Origin: Variovorax sp. PAMC26660
Lineage (GTDB): Bacteria > Pseudomonadota > Gammaproteobacteria > Burkholderiales > Burkholderiaceae_C
Length of the DNA: 64,000 nucleotides
Assembly: GCF_014302995.1 (NCBI RefSeq)
Contig: NZ_CP060295.1
Coordinates: 1,116,001-1,180,000 of the forward strand
Direction of reading: 5' to 3'
The notes below the pieces were generated by a model. The model saw nothing but the letters and a program-made list of their open reading frames with translations. It made no database searches and was not told the origin of the DNA. The translations under genes and the position numbers were made by a program. Shown here piece after piece: positions 16,160-27,925 of the stretch (position 1 is its first letter; each line of letters begins with the position of its first letter).

Positions 16160-16492
16160 TCACAGCCGCGCCCCTCGCAGCGGCAGGCAGAAAGAAAGCA
16201 GGCGCGCGAAGAAGCCCATCGCAGGGCGCACATCGAACGCTCGGCCGCCGACCTGCGCGCAGCGGCTGCGGGCCGCGCGGGTCAGGTGGCGAAAGACTTC
16301 GTTGCGCTGCGGAGCAGGCAAGGTCGAGAGCGCGTCGGCAATGACGCGACCCGAGCAGGGCGAGAGGGTGGCGGCGAATGCGGCGGCGCCGTGGCTGTAC
16401 AGCAGAGCCTGCAAGGCCTGGGGCCGGCGCTGCGCCAGCGCGGCATGCAGCGCGCGGCGCAAGGTCTCACGGCGGTGAGCGAGAGCGAACAT
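16160..16492 (-). CDS. hypothetical small protein leading the metal-efflux operon
   Basis: A 110-aa Ala/Arg-rich protein with helical character and three cysteines, of no recognised family. The segment RVIADALSTLPAPQRNEVFRHL resembles the short helical repeats of MgtE-N or FliG-like domains, but the similarity is too slight for an assignment. The C-terminus (FFARLLSFCLPLRG) is amphipathic or weakly hydrophobic. It lies 50 bp upstream of the adaptor gene on the same strand. Its ribosome site (GCAGGAG) is buried in a perfect hairpin. It may be a leader or sensor protein of the operon; this is inference. Confidence 0.6.
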   Translation of the reverse strand: MFALAHRRETLRRALHAALAQRRPQALQALLYSHGAAAFAATLSPCSGRVIADALSTLPAPQRNEVFRHLTRAARSRCAQVGGRAFDVRPAMGFFARLLSFCLPLRGARL

Positions 16493-16498
16493 GACGGG

Positions 16499-16527
16499 GA
16501 CTCCTGCGGCATCGGCGCGCAGGAGTC
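16499..16527 (-). promoter_or_regulatory. hairpin sequestering the ribosome site of the efflux operon
   Basis: Perfect 10-bp arms GACTCCTGCG and CGCAGGAGTC with a 9-nt loop, ending 6 bp before the ATG at 16492. Read on the minus strand, the proximal arm contains GCAGGAG, the ribosome binding site itself, so the folded RNA would block translation. A metal- or temperature-dependent switch is possible but untested. Confidence 0.55.
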
Positions 16528-16733
16528 CTCACGCCTGTGTTCAGGCGAGTCGAGGCCTCCGGGGCAATGCCGGATGCGGGTTCAATGAAAGAGGCGAAGG
16601 ATGGGCAGGCGCGCGCAAGCGCCAACTAGGGTCTGGGTCCACGGTCTTCTCCTGGGCCCTTTCGGGCGGGTTGATGCAACGAAGCTCCGCTGCATGGACG
16701 CACGCGCACAGACCGCCCGGAGGGAGGCCGAAA

Positions 16734-16749
16734 GATCGCGAACGCGATC
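16734..16749. promoter_or_regulatory. 16-bp palindrome in the 534-bp spacer
   Basis: GATCGCG-AA-CGCGATC is a near-symmetric palindrome of operator size in the otherwise gene-free stretch between the efflux operon and the tetR gene. A weaker stem-loop (GATGCC...GGCATC) follows at about 16799-16830. No protein-coding frame here is convincing. Which regulator would bind is unknown. Confidence 0.35.
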
Positions 16750-16984
16750 GGGCCACCCCGGGCGGAGGATCAATGAATCGGGCGTGAGGAGATGGGCGCG
16801 ATGCCTGGCCTCCGAAGGGAGTCAGGGCATCGGCAAGGGCTGCGGTCGGCTCGGCGACCTCAACCCGGGAAGCGGGCGTTCAGGAGGCCGGGCAGGCAAC
16901 AGCGGCCATCAAGGCACGCTTTGCATCACTGCTACAACTACTGGCACTGTCCACGCGCGGCGCTCCAAAAAACAAGATGCGCGG

Positions 16985-17014
16985 ATTATTGCGATGCAGC
17001 AATGCGAGCGTCAA
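16985..17014 (-). promoter_or_regulatory. candidate sigma-70 promoter for the metal-efflux operon
   Basis: On the minus strand TTGACG (17009-17014) is followed after 18 bp by AATAAT (16985-16990). The spacer contains ATTGC-N6-GCAAT, an inverted repeat (16988-17003) placed where a repressor or a MerR-type activator could act. It would give a 5' leader of about 490 nt before the first gene. Confidence 0.5.
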
Positions 17015-17026
17015 CAAAAATTCACA

Positions 17027-17725
17027 CTACGTGCGATTTATCCGACGCTGGTCTTGCTGGCTCGTGACGACGGCTGAAGTGGCAGGCCGTGTGAGGCCCA
17101 ACGCCCCCTCGAGCATGCGGATGATGGTCTCGCGGGCGAGGTCGAAATCGGCCGGCTCCAGCGCCTGCTTGCCCAGCAGCATGCGCATCTGCCATGCGAA
17201 GTCGGCATAGGTCTGCGTCATGGCCCACAGCGTGAACAGCAGATGTGGCACAGGCAGCGGCGCCACGTCGCCATTGGCCATCCAGCGGTTGAGCACGGCG
17301 GCCTCTGCGCGGAAGGCGGGTACGAGCTTGGCCTCGATGTCGTCAGCGCATTGCGGCGCCTGCGAAATGATCTCCTGCGCGAACAGGCGCGAGCCCGAAG
17401 GGTAGTCGTAGGAGAACTGCAGCTTCTGCGTGACGTAGCGCTCCAGCGCGGCATGCGGATCGAGGTCGGCATCCGCGAGGCTGTTGAGATTGGAAAGCCA
17501 CGAATCGAGCACATCGTTGAAGACGCGGCTGTACAAGGCCTTCTTTGAAGGGAAGTAGTACAGCAGGCTCTGCTTGGAAATTCCCGCATCGGCTGCGATG
17601 TCGTCGACCGACACGCCGCCGTAGCCGTGCAGCGCGAAGCGTTCCTGTGCCACGGCGAGGATGGCGCTCTCGATGTTCTGGCGGCGGGTCTGCCGCTTCA
17701 CGGCCGGTGCACGCGCGGCGCTCAT
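17027..17725 (-). CDS. rutR: TetR-family regulator, RutR-like (pyrimidine sensing)
   Basis: A 232-aa TetR-family repressor. The N-terminal helix-turn-helix (residues ~20-66: VSVDDIAADAGISKQSLLYYFPSK) and the C-terminal ligand domain follow E. coli RutR closely (LLYYFPSKKALY, SYDYPSGSRLFAQE, HLLFTLWAMTQTYADFAWQ). RutR binds uracil or thymine and controls pyrimidine catabolism, which fits the adjacent pathway operon. The ATG overlaps the stop of the MocR-like gene (ATGA), so both regulators are co-translated. A near-perfect E. coli RutR operator lies in the divergent spacer at 19342. The family is firm; the ligand is inferred. Confidence 0.88.
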   Translation of the reverse strand: MSAARAPAVKRQTRRQNIESAILAVAQERFALHGYGGVSVDDIAADAGISKQSLLYYFPSKKALYSRVFNDVLDSWLSNLNSLADADLDPHAALERYVTQKLQFSYDYPSGSRLFAQEIISQAPQCADDIEAKLVPAFRAEAAVLNRWMANGDVAPLPVPHLLFTLWAMTQTYADFAWQMRMLLGKQALEPADFDLARETIIRMLEGALGLTRPATSAVVTSQQDQRRINRT

Positions 17726-19173
17726 GGGTTCTTCATCCGCGCGAGGAAGCGCACGAGCCGCTCGTCGCCGCAATGCGCCACGTTGAAGCGATACCACGCG
17801 AAGGGTTGCGGCGTGCCGGTGAAATCTGCAGCGGCCGCGAGCGGCAGGCTCTGCTTGCGCGCCTCTTGCAGCACCGCGTCGCTGGTCGGTCGCGGCTCGC
17901 TGCCGGGCGGCCAGCCGGCGCAGAGAAAGGGGCCGCCATCGGGCACGCACAGCGCCTGCAGGCCCGCGCCGGTGAGCAACGACAAGGTGCGCTCGCCGGC
18001 AATCTTCAGCGCGGTGTGGAGCTTCTGCAGGAAGCGCGGATAGCTGGCATCGGCCAGCACCTCGCAGGCCACGCGTTCCTCGAACTCGCTCGGTCCGAGC
18101 GTGGTGTGCAGGCAGCGCAATGCAGCGTCGTCGACCCAGCGCTGCGGCAGCAGCACATGCGCGAGCCGCAGTTTGGCCGAGAGCGTGGTCGATACGCCGC
18201 CGACTTGTGCGACGCGCTGCAGGCCGTCCATCGCCGCGAGGCTCGGTGCCTGCAGCGGCGAGAGCCCGCGCCAGGTGTCCATCTCGATCACGCGCAGGTC
18301 GTGGCGCTCGGCGGCCTGCAGCGCCTGATGCGCGCCTTGCGGGCTCATGCACACGCCCAGCGGATTGGAAACGGCGGTCGAGAGGAAAAGCAGGCGCTGC
18401 CGGCTTGCCGCAGACAACAGCGCGGCAAGACTGTCGAGCGCGCCGATGTCCAGGCAGCCGCCGCGCCGTGGCACTTCGAGCATGCGTCGGCCCAGCGTGT
18501 GGATCAGCCGGCGCAACTGGCGCGGCGCAGGCGATTCGACCAGCACCGCATCGCCGGGCTCGGTCCATGCCTGCAGCAGGCACATCACCGCGCCGAGGCT
18601 GCCTGCGGCCGTCATCACCTGCTGCGGTCCCATCGCGGGCAACTCGGCGCGATGGCGCGTGGCGATCAGTTCGCGCAACCGTGGCAGGCCGAAGCTGGGA
18701 CGCGTGCCGCTGTCCCAGTCGGGCGCGGCGCGGGCCACACGGCGCATGGCTTCGCGCACGAGGTCATCGCCCCGGTACTCGGCAGGTGGTGGCCTGTCTT
18801 CGCCCGTCGTCTGCTCGACCGCGCACTGCATTGATCCGGTGTCGTCAAGCGTTGTGCGTGACGGCCGATGCAGCACGTAGTAGCCACTGCCCGGCCGCGA
18901 GGCCAGCACCGAGCGAGCGCGCAACGCGCTGTACGACTCGGTGACGGTGAAGGTGCTGATGCCCAGCTTGCCGGCCAGCGCGCGCACCGAAGGCATCTTG
19001 GTGCCGGGTGCCAGGCGCCCGTCGATGACGCGCAGCTCGACGCCCACCACGAGGCGTTGCGCCAGCCCGAGGCCGGGGCCGGCGTCGTCCATCTCGCCCA
19101 TCAGGCCCTGCATCCATCCGGCACCGGCTTGCGCCGGTGGGAGCAGCGCCGGGGCGTTGCGTGAACTCTGCAT
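17722..19173 (-). CDS. MocR-like GntR regulator with aminotransferase-like domain
   Basis: A 483-aa protein with a GntR winged helix (residues ~35-100: GTKMPSVRALAGKLGISTFTV) joined to a fold-type-I aminotransferase domain. Start chosen at GAAGGAGACACAGCG-ATG. In most MocR proteins the lysine that binds PLP lies in 'FSK'; here the equivalent stretch reads GGVSTTLSAKLRLAHVLLP, with Thr in place of that Lys and another Lys four residues on. The substrate Asn/Asp motifs are also altered (NPLG, MDTWRG). PLP binding may be weak or lost. It is coupled to the RutR-like gene and divergent from the pyrimidine operon. Confidence 0.87.
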   Translation of the reverse strand: MQSSRNAPALLPPAQAGAGWMQGLMGEMDDAGPGLGLAQRLVVGVELRVIDGRLAPGTKMPSVRALAGKLGISTFTVTESYSALRARSVLASRPGSGYYVLHRPSRTTLDDTGSMQCAVEQTTGEDRPPPAEYRGDDLVREAMRRVARAAPDWDSGTRPSFGLPRLRELIATRHRAELPAMGPQQVMTAAGSLGAVMCLLQAWTEPGDAVLVESPAPRQLRRLIHTLGRRMLEVPRRGGCLDIGALDSLAALLSAASRQRLLFLSTAVSNPLGVCMSPQGAHQALQAAERHDLRVIEMDTWRGLSPLQAPSLAAMDGLQRVAQVGGVSTTLSAKLRLAHVLLPQRWVDDAALRCLHTTLGPSEFEERVACEVLADASYPRFLQKLHTALKIAGERTLSLLTGAGLQALCVPDGGPFLCAGWPPGSEPRPTSDAVLQEARKQSLPLAAAADFTGTPQPFAWYRFNVAHCGDERLVRFLARMKNP

Positions 19174-19341
19174 CGCTGTGTCTCCTTCGAAACCCGTGTC
19201 TCGGTACGAGAGAGGGTTTGCCCTTGGGAACTGTGCTGGACAGTGCACCAAACAGCATGGTCCGCTGCGGCAAACACTTTCTCGCTCGCCGCATCAACTG
19301 TGTATGGGCGGCACCCCTTGTTTGCTGAATCATCGCGACAT

Positions 19342-19357
19342 TCGACCACTTGGTCAA
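19342..19357. promoter_or_regulatory. RutR-type operator
   Basis: The sequence TCGACCACTTGGTCAA matches the published E. coli RutR palindrome TTGACCA-NN-TGGTCAA at 13 of 14 fixed positions. It lies 69 bp before the preT start and 168 bp before the divergent MocR-like gene, ideal for controlling one or both. The match is visible; binding is inferred. The rest of this 252-bp spacer shows no clear promoter hexamers. Confidence 0.7.
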
Positions 19358-19425
19358 ACTTCATGAGGGCTCGATCTCTCATATCGCACACAGATCCCCA
19401 CCACGACCCTGGAGCTTGAACGCCC

Positions 19426-20796
19426 ATGAGCAGCACGATGAATCCCGTCGCTCCCACCGCACACCTGGCATCGGATGTGCGCGCGGGCCGCCTCAACCCC
19501 GAGCAGTACGCAAAGAATTTCTGCGACGCCCACCCGCCGCTGAACGTGGTGCAGGCCAACATCGAGGCCGAGCGTTGCTACTACTGCTTCGACGCGCCCT
19601 GCCAGACGGCCTGCCCCACGGGCATCGACATCCCGACCTTCATCCGCCGCATCGCCGATGGCAACCTGCGCGGCGCGGCGCGCACCATCCTCGAAGAGAA
19701 CCCGCTGGGCGGCATGTGCGCCCGCGTCTGCCCGACCGAGGTGTTGTGCGAGCAGGCCTGCGTGCGCAACAGCAACGAGAGCAAGCCGGTGGAAATCGGC
19801 CTGCTGCAGCGCCACGCGACCGACGCCTTCTTCGACGCGCCCGGCGCGCCGCTCTTCGTGCGCGCGGCCGACACCGGCAAGCGCGTGGCCATCGTCGGCG
19901 CCGGTCCGGCCGGCCTGGCCTGCGCGCACCGCCTCGCGGTGCTGGGCCACCAGGTGACGCTGTTCGATGCCCGCCCCAAGCTCGGCGGACTGAACGAATA
20001 CGGCCTGGCCAGCTACAAGACGGTGAACGACTTCGCGCAACGCGAGATCGAGTGGCTGCTGTCGGTCGGCGGCATCGAGGTGCGCAACAACCACGCGCTG
20101 GGCCGCGAACTGTACCTCGATGCGCTCGCCACCGACTACGACGCGGTGTTCCTTGGCCTCGGCCTGGCCGGCGTGAACACGCTGGGCCTGGGCGAGCAGA
20201 CCGGCGTGCGCGACGCGGTGGACTTCATCGCCGAACTGCGGCAGGCCGCATCGCCGGCCGACGTGGCCATCGGCCGCCATGTGGTGGTGATCGGCGGCGG
20301 CATGACCGCCGTGGATGCGGCCGTGCAGTCGCGCAAGCTCGGCGCGGAAGACGTGAGCATCGTCTACCGGCGCGGCACCGAGGGCATGGGCGCATCGCCC
20401 GACGAGCAGAGCTGGGCCAAGGACAACGGCGTGCGCATCATCCATTGGGCCGCGCCGAAGGCGCTGCGCGCCAAGGGCGGCGTGCTGCGCGGCATCGACT
20501 TTGCGCGCACCGCGCTGGTCGACGGCAAGCTGGTCGAGACGGGCGAGAGCCTCGCGCTGCAGGCCGACATGGTGCTGTGCGCCATCGGCCAGAGCTTTGT
20601 CGCGACCGCGCTGGAAGACGGTGGCCTGCAGTTGCAGGGCGGTCGCATCAGCACCGATGCGGAAGGCCGCAGCTCGCGCCCGAAGGTCTGGGCCGGCGGC
20701 GACGCGCGCTTCGGCGGGCGCGACCTCACGGTCGAGGCGGTGGAAGACGGCAAGCAGGCCGCGCTGTCCATCGACCGCCATCTGCGCGCCGCCTGA
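19426..20796 (+). CDS. preT: NAD-dependent dihydropyrimidine dehydrogenase, PreT/PydX subunit
   Basis: A 456-aa electron-input subunit of dihydropyrimidine dehydrogenase, which reduces uracil and thymine to the dihydro forms. An N-terminal iron-sulfur domain has C51/C54/C59/C63 and a second group (CARVCPTEVLCEQAC). Then come an FAD Rossmann motif (VAIVGAGPAGLACA, residue ~155) and an NAD(P)H motif (VVVIGGGMTAVDAA, residue ~286). It is slightly longer than E. coli PreT (412 aa). It is the first gene of the operon and is followed 70 bp later by its catalytic partner preA. Electrons should flow from NADH through FAD and Fe-S clusters to PreA. Confidence 0.94.
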   Translation: MSSTMNPVAPTAHLASDVRAGRLNPEQYAKNFCDAHPPLNVVQANIEAERCYYCFDAPCQTACPTGIDIPTFIRRIADGNLRGAARTILEENPLGGMCARVCPTEVLCEQACVRNSNESKPVEIGLLQRHATDAFFDAPGAPLFVRAADTGKRVAIVGAGPAGLACAHRLAVLGHQVTLFDARPKLGGLNEYGLASYKTVNDFAQREIEWLLSVGGIEVRNNHALGRELYLDALATDYDAVFLGLGLAGVNTLGLGEQTGVRDAVDFIAELRQAASPADVAIGRHVVVIGGGMTAVDAAVQSRKLGAEDVSIVYRRGTEGMGASPDEQSWAKDNGVRIIHWAAPKALRAKGGVLRGIDFARTALVDGKLVETGESLALQADMVLCAIGQSFVATALEDGGLQLQGGRISTDAEGRSSRPKVWAGGDARFGGRDLTVEAVEDGKQAALSIDRHLRAA

Positions 20797-20866
20797 CGCG
20801 ACCGCACCGATCTTCCTTTCCTCACATCCCATCCGTGCGCGCCTTGCCGCGACAGGAGCAATTCAC

Positions 20867-22177
20867 ATGGCAGACCTGAGCATCGACTTCGTGGGCATCC
20901 GCAGCCCGAACCCCTTCTGGCTGGCCTCTGCGCCACCGACCGACAAAGAGATCAACGTGGTCCGTGCCTTCGAGGCCGGCTGGGGCGGCGTGGTGTGGAA
21001 AACCGTGGGCGAAGACCCGAACGTGGTCAACGTGCACGGCCCGCGCTATGCCGTGTCCTATGCGGCCGACCGCCGCGTGACCGGCTTCAACAACATCGAG
21101 CTGATCTCCGACCGCCCGCTGCGCACCAACCTCGACGAGATGGCGCGCGTCAAGCGCAACTGGCCCGACCGCGCGGTGGTGGCCTCGATCATGGTGCCGT
21201 GCACCGAAGAGGCATGGAAGAACATCCTGCCGATGGTCGAGGACACCGGCTGCGACGGCATCGAGCTGAACTTCGGCTGCCCGCACGGCATGAGCGAGCG
21301 CGGCATGGGCGCGGCCGTGGGCCAGGTGCCCGAATACATCCAGATGGTGGCCGAGTGGTGCAAGCACTACTCCAAGCTGCCGGTGATCGTGAAGCTCACG
21401 CCCAACGTGGCCGACATCCGCCCCGCCGCGCGCGCTGCGAAGAAAGGCGGCGCCGATGCGGTGAGCCTCATCAACACCATCAACTCGATCATGGGCGTGG
21501 ACCTGGACGCGATGGCGATGTTCCCGCACACCGATGGCAAGGGCTCGCACGGCGGCTACTGCGGCCCCGGCGCCAAGCCGATCGCGCTGCACATGGTGGC
21601 CGAGATCGCGCGCGACCCGCAGACGGCGGGCCTTCCGATCTCGGGCATCGGCGGCGTCTCGACCTGGCGCGACGCGGCCGAGTTCATCGCACTGGGCAGC
21701 GGCTCGGTGCAGGTGTGCACCGCCGCGATGGTCTACGGCTTCAAGATCGTGCAGGACCTGTGCGATGGCCTTTCGAACTTCATGGACCAGAAGGGCTACG
21801 CCAACATCGAGCAGATGCGCGGCCGCGCGGTCGGCAGCATCACCGACTGGCAGCAGCTCAACCTGAACCACGTCGACAAGGCGGTGATCCACCAGGACCT
21901 GTGCATCCAGTGCGGCCGCTGCCACGTGGTGTGCGAGGACACCTCGCACCAGGCCATCAGCGCGACCAAAGACGGCATGCGTTTCTTCGAGGTGAAGGAA
22001 GAAGAGTGCGTCGGCTGCAACCTGTGCGTGTCGATCTGCCCCGTGCCCGGCGCGCTGTCGATGCGCACGCTGAAAGCCGGCGAGATGGACACGCGCACCG
22101 GCCACCCGGTGGTCGGCAAGTACGCCAACTGGACCACGCACCCCAACAACCCGATGCGGGCCGACAGCCATGCCTGA
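20867..22177 (+). CDS. preA: dihydropyrimidine dehydrogenase catalytic subunit PreA/PydA
   Basis: A 436-aa FMN and 4Fe-4S subunit that reduces uracil/thymine. An FMN-binding dihydroorotate-dehydrogenase-like barrel fills residues 1-~320; the active-site loop has FGCPHGMSERGMG, with C138 at the general-acid position (Cys671 of mammalian DPD). Two ferredoxin clusters lie at the end (CIQCGRCHVVC and CVGCNLCVSICP). The start follows GACAGGAGC. Fused with PreT it would equal the single-chain eukaryotic enzyme. Confidence 0.95.
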   Translation: MADLSIDFVGIRSPNPFWLASAPPTDKEINVVRAFEAGWGGVVWKTVGEDPNVVNVHGPRYAVSYAADRRVTGFNNIELISDRPLRTNLDEMARVKRNWPDRAVVASIMVPCTEEAWKNILPMVEDTGCDGIELNFGCPHGMSERGMGAAVGQVPEYIQMVAEWCKHYSKLPVIVKLTPNVADIRPAARAAKKGGADAVSLINTINSIMGVDLDAMAMFPHTDGKGSHGGYCGPGAKPIALHMVAEIARDPQTAGLPISGIGGVSTWRDAAEFIALGSGSVQVCTAAMVYGFKIVQDLCDGLSNFMDQKGYANIEQMRGRAVGSITDWQQLNLNHVDKAVIHQDLCIQCGRCHVVCEDTSHQAISATKDGMRFFEVKEEECVGCNLCVSICPVPGALSMRTLKAGEMDTRTGHPVVGKYANWTTHPNNPMRADSHA

Positions 22178-22201
22178 TTGAATGAATGAATGAGTGACAA
22201 A

Positions 22202-22219
22202 GCCCGGCGAAGACCGGGC
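22202..22219 (+). other. intra-operon hairpin after preA
   Basis: GCCCGG-CGAAGA-CCGGGC lies in the 104-bp gap before the permease gene, next to a short TGAA-repeat. There is no U-tract, so it is more likely an mRNA processing or stability element than a terminator. Confidence 0.35.
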
Positions 22220-22281
22220 GGCGGCAGGAGGGGAATGACAACACAGCCAAGAAAACAGCCCACACGCAGGAGACATCCCAC

Positions 22282-25267
<2,986 letters not shown>

Positions 25268-25287
25268 AACACCAAGGAGGCTAGAAC

Positions 25288-26544
25288 ATGAATGCAGTCG
25301 TGGACAACCACACGTTGACGATCAATGGCGAGCGTCTGTGGAACTCGCTGATGGAACTGGCGCGCATCGGCGCCACCCCCAAGGGCGGCGTCAAGCGGCT
25401 GGCCCTGACCGACCTCGACAAGGAAGGCCGCGACCTCGTGGTGTCGTGGGGCAAGGAAGCAGGGCTGAGCATCACGGTCGACAAGATCGGCAATGTCTTC
25501 ATGCGCCGCGAAGGCACCAACCCCGCGCTGCCGCCCATCGTGTCGGGCAGCCACATCGACACCCAGCCGACCGGCGGCAAGTTCGACGGCAACTACGGCG
25601 TGCTGTCGGCGCTGGAAGTGGTGCGCACGCTGAACGACCAGGGCATTCGCACCGAAGCGCCCATCGAGGTCGCGTTCTGGACCAATGAAGAAGGCTCGCG
25701 CTTCGTGCCGGTGATGATGGGCTCGGGCGTCTTCTGCGGCGCGTTCAGCCTCGAACACGCCTATGCCGCGAAAGACACCGAAGGCAAGACGGTGCGCGAG
25801 GAGCTGGAGCGCATCGGCTACGTCGGCAGCCAGACGCCGGGAGACCACCCCATCGGCGCCTACTTCGAGGCCCACATCGAGCAGGGTCCGGTACTGGAAG
25901 ACGCGGGCAAAGTGATCGGCGTGGTGCCTGCGGTGCTCGGCCTTTCGTGGTACGACTGCGTGGTCACCGGCATGGAAGCGCATGCGGGCCCGACGCCGAT
26001 GCACCTGCGCCGCGACGCGATGCAGGTGGCGACGCGGATCATGCAGGAGGTGGTGGCCATCGCACTGCGCTACCAACCCTACGGGCGCGGCACGGTCGGC
26101 ATGGTGCAGGTGCACCCGAACAGCCGCAACGTGATTCCGGGGCAGGTGAAGTTCTCGGTCGACCTGCGCAACGTGAACGACGAATTGCTCGACCGCATGC
26201 ACGCCGAGATCCTCGCGTTCGTCGAGCGCACCGGCCGCGAGACCGGGCTGGGCGTGACCATCGAACGCGTGTCGTACATCCCGCCCTGCCCCTTCCACCC
26301 CGACTGCGTGGAGGCCGTGCGCCGCGCGACCGAAAAGCTCGGCTACTCGACCATGGACGTGGTCTCGGGCGCGGGCCACGACGCGATCTATGCGGCGCGG
26401 CTCGCACCGGCCGGCATGATCTTCGTGCCGTGCAAGGACGGCATCAGCCACAACGAGATCGAGGACGCGCAGCCCGACCACCTGACGGCCGGCTGCAACG
26501 TGCTGCTGCACGCGATGCTCGAACGCGCGAAGCGCGTCGACTGA
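25288..26544 (+). CDS. hyuC: Zn-dependent N-carbamoyl-beta-alanine/N-carbamoyl-amino-acid amidase
   Basis: A 418-aa M20-family amidohydrolase (PydC/HyuC/AllC type). Metal ligands are visible: H89 in SGSHIDT, D100 in KFDGNYG, E134/E135 in TNEEG, H196 in EAHIEQGP and the C-terminal His in ISHNE. The lid/dimerisation domain (residues ~215-330) carries HAGPTPMHLRRDA. It hydrolyses N-carbamoyl-beta-alanine to beta-alanine, CO2 and ammonia, completing the pathway. AAGGAGG precedes the ATG. Beta-ureidopropionase activity is inferred from context; an L-carbamoylase or ureidoglycine-type role is the alternative. Confidence 0.93.
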   Translation: MNAVVDNHTLTINGERLWNSLMELARIGATPKGGVKRLALTDLDKEGRDLVVSWGKEAGLSITVDKIGNVFMRREGTNPALPPIVSGSHIDTQPTGGKFDGNYGVLSALEVVRTLNDQGIRTEAPIEVAFWTNEEGSRFVPVMMGSGVFCGAFSLEHAYAAKDTEGKTVREELERIGYVGSQTPGDHPIGAYFEAHIEQGPVLEDAGKVIGVVPAVLGLSWYDCVVTGMEAHAGPTPMHLRRDAMQVATRIMQEVVAIALRYQPYGRGTVGMVQVHPNSRNVIPGQVKFSVDLRNVNDELLDRMHAEILAFVERTGRETGLGVTIERVSYIPPCPFHPDCVEAVRRATEKLGYSTMDVVSGAGHDAIYAARLAPAGMIFVPCKDGISHNEIEDAQPDHLTAGCNVLLHAMLERAKRVD

Positions 26545-26566
26545 AGCCCTCGCCGCTGCTTGCTTC

Positions 26567-27784
26567 TTACTGGTACGCCGCCAGTTCTTGCCTGGCGATG
26601 GCGTTGCGGTGCACCTCGTCGGGGCCGTCGGCCACGCGCAGGTGGCGCTCGTAGGCGTAGAAATGCGTGAGCAGCGTGTCCTGGCTCAGGCCCATCGCGC
26701 CGAAGGCCTGCATCGCCCAGTCGATCACCTTGACGCAGTTGTTGGGCGTCAGCACCTTGATCATCGCGATCTCTTTCGCGGCGACCTTGTTGCCGACCGT
26801 GTCCATGCGGTAGGCCGCGTTCAGCACCATCCAGCGCGACTGTTCGATCAGCATGCGCGACTCGGCAATGCGCTCGCGCCACACGCCCTGCTCCGACAGC
26901 AGCTTGTGGAAGGCGGTGCGCGACACCAGCCGCTGGCACATCATCTCCAGCGCCGACTCGGCCATGCCGATGGCACGCATGCAGTGGTGGATGCGGCCGG
27001 GGCCGAGGCGGCCTTGCGCGATCTCGAAGCCACGGCCTTCGCCGAGCAGGATGTTCTCGACCGGCACGCGCACGTTGTCGAACACGATCTCGGGATGGCC
27101 GAACGGCGGGTCGTACATGCCGAGGAGTTGCATGTCGCGCACGATGGTCACGCCGGGCGTGTTCTTGGGCACCAGCACCATCGACTGCTGCCTGTGGCGG
27201 TCGGCGTTGTCGGGGTCGGTCTTGCCCATCAGCACGAAGATTTCGCAGCGCTCGTTCATGGCGCCGGTGATGTACCACTTGCGGCCGTTGATGACGTACT
27301 CGTTGCCTTCGCGGCGGATGCTGCAGCGGATGTTGGTGGCGTCGCTCGATGCCACTTCGGGCTCGGTCATCGCGAACGAGGAGCGGATCTCTCCCGCAAG
27401 CAGCGGCGTGAGCCAGCGGTCTTGCTGGGCCTTGGTGCCGTAGCGCGCCAGCACCTCCATGTTGCCGGTGTCGGGTGCGGAGCAGTTGAATATCTCGGCG
27501 CACCAGTAGCGCCGGCCCATGATCTCGCACAGCGGCGCGTACTCGACGTTGGTCAGGCCCGGCCCGTGTTCCGACTCGGGCAGGAACAGGTTCCACAGTC
27601 CGCGCTCGCGCGCCTTGGCCTTGAGGCCGGCCATCATCGGCAGCTCGGCATAGGGGCGGCCGGCAAGCGCGTTGGCGGCCAGCTCTTCCTCGCGGCGCTT
27701 TTCGTTCGGGTAGACATATTCGTCCATGAACTTCAACAGCTCGTCGCGCAGCGCGATCACCTTGGGTGTGAATTCGAAATGCAT
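26567..27784 (-). CDS. acyl-CoA dehydrogenase (ACAD10/11-like)
   Basis: A 405-aa FAD-dependent dehydrogenase of fatty-acyl or aryl-acyl CoA. N-terminal helical domain, central beta domain ([16 protein letters not shown] and WYITGAMN) and C-terminal helical domain ending in [15 protein letters not shown], a signature of the ACAD10/11-like subgroup. The stop lies 22 bp from the convergent hyuC stop. It stands alone, so its substrate cannot be inferred from context and it need not belong to pyrimidine catabolism. Confidence 0.92.
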   Translation of the reverse strand: MHFEFTPKVIALRDELLKFMDEYVYPNEKRREEELAANALAGRPYAELPMMAGLKAKARERGLWNLFLPESEHGPGLTNVEYAPLCEIMGRRYWCAEIFNCSAPDTGNMEVLARYGTKAQQDRWLTPLLAGEIRSSFAMTEPEVASSDATNIRCSIRREGNEYVINGRKWYITGAMNERCEIFVLMGKTDPDNADRHRQQSMVLVPKNTPGVTIVRDMQLLGMYDPPFGHPEIVFDNVRVPVENILLGEGRGFEIAQGRLGPGRIHHCMRAIGMAESALEMMCQRLVSRTAFHKLLSEQGVWRERIAESRMLIEQSRWMVLNAAYRMDTVGNKVAAKEIAMIKVLTPNNCVKVIDWAMQAFGAMGLSQDTLLTHFYAYERHLRVADGPDEVHRNAIARQELAAYQ

Positions 27785-27925
27785 CAGGCGTCCTTCAACA
27801 ACAAAGTGCGGTGAAGTTAAGCCGCGCGGGCGGGTTTGGACGGTCCTTCACGCGACAGGCACCCGGTGCGGCTGTCACCTTCGCAGCAGCGGCCCGGTGG
27901 CCAAGCGGCGCGAGAATGCATTCCC

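Noticed and set aside
16491..16787. 98-aa and longer plus-strand frames in the 16.5-17.0 kb spacer
   Set aside because: No ribosome site or domain; the stretch holds promoter and hairpin signals for the minus-strand operon.
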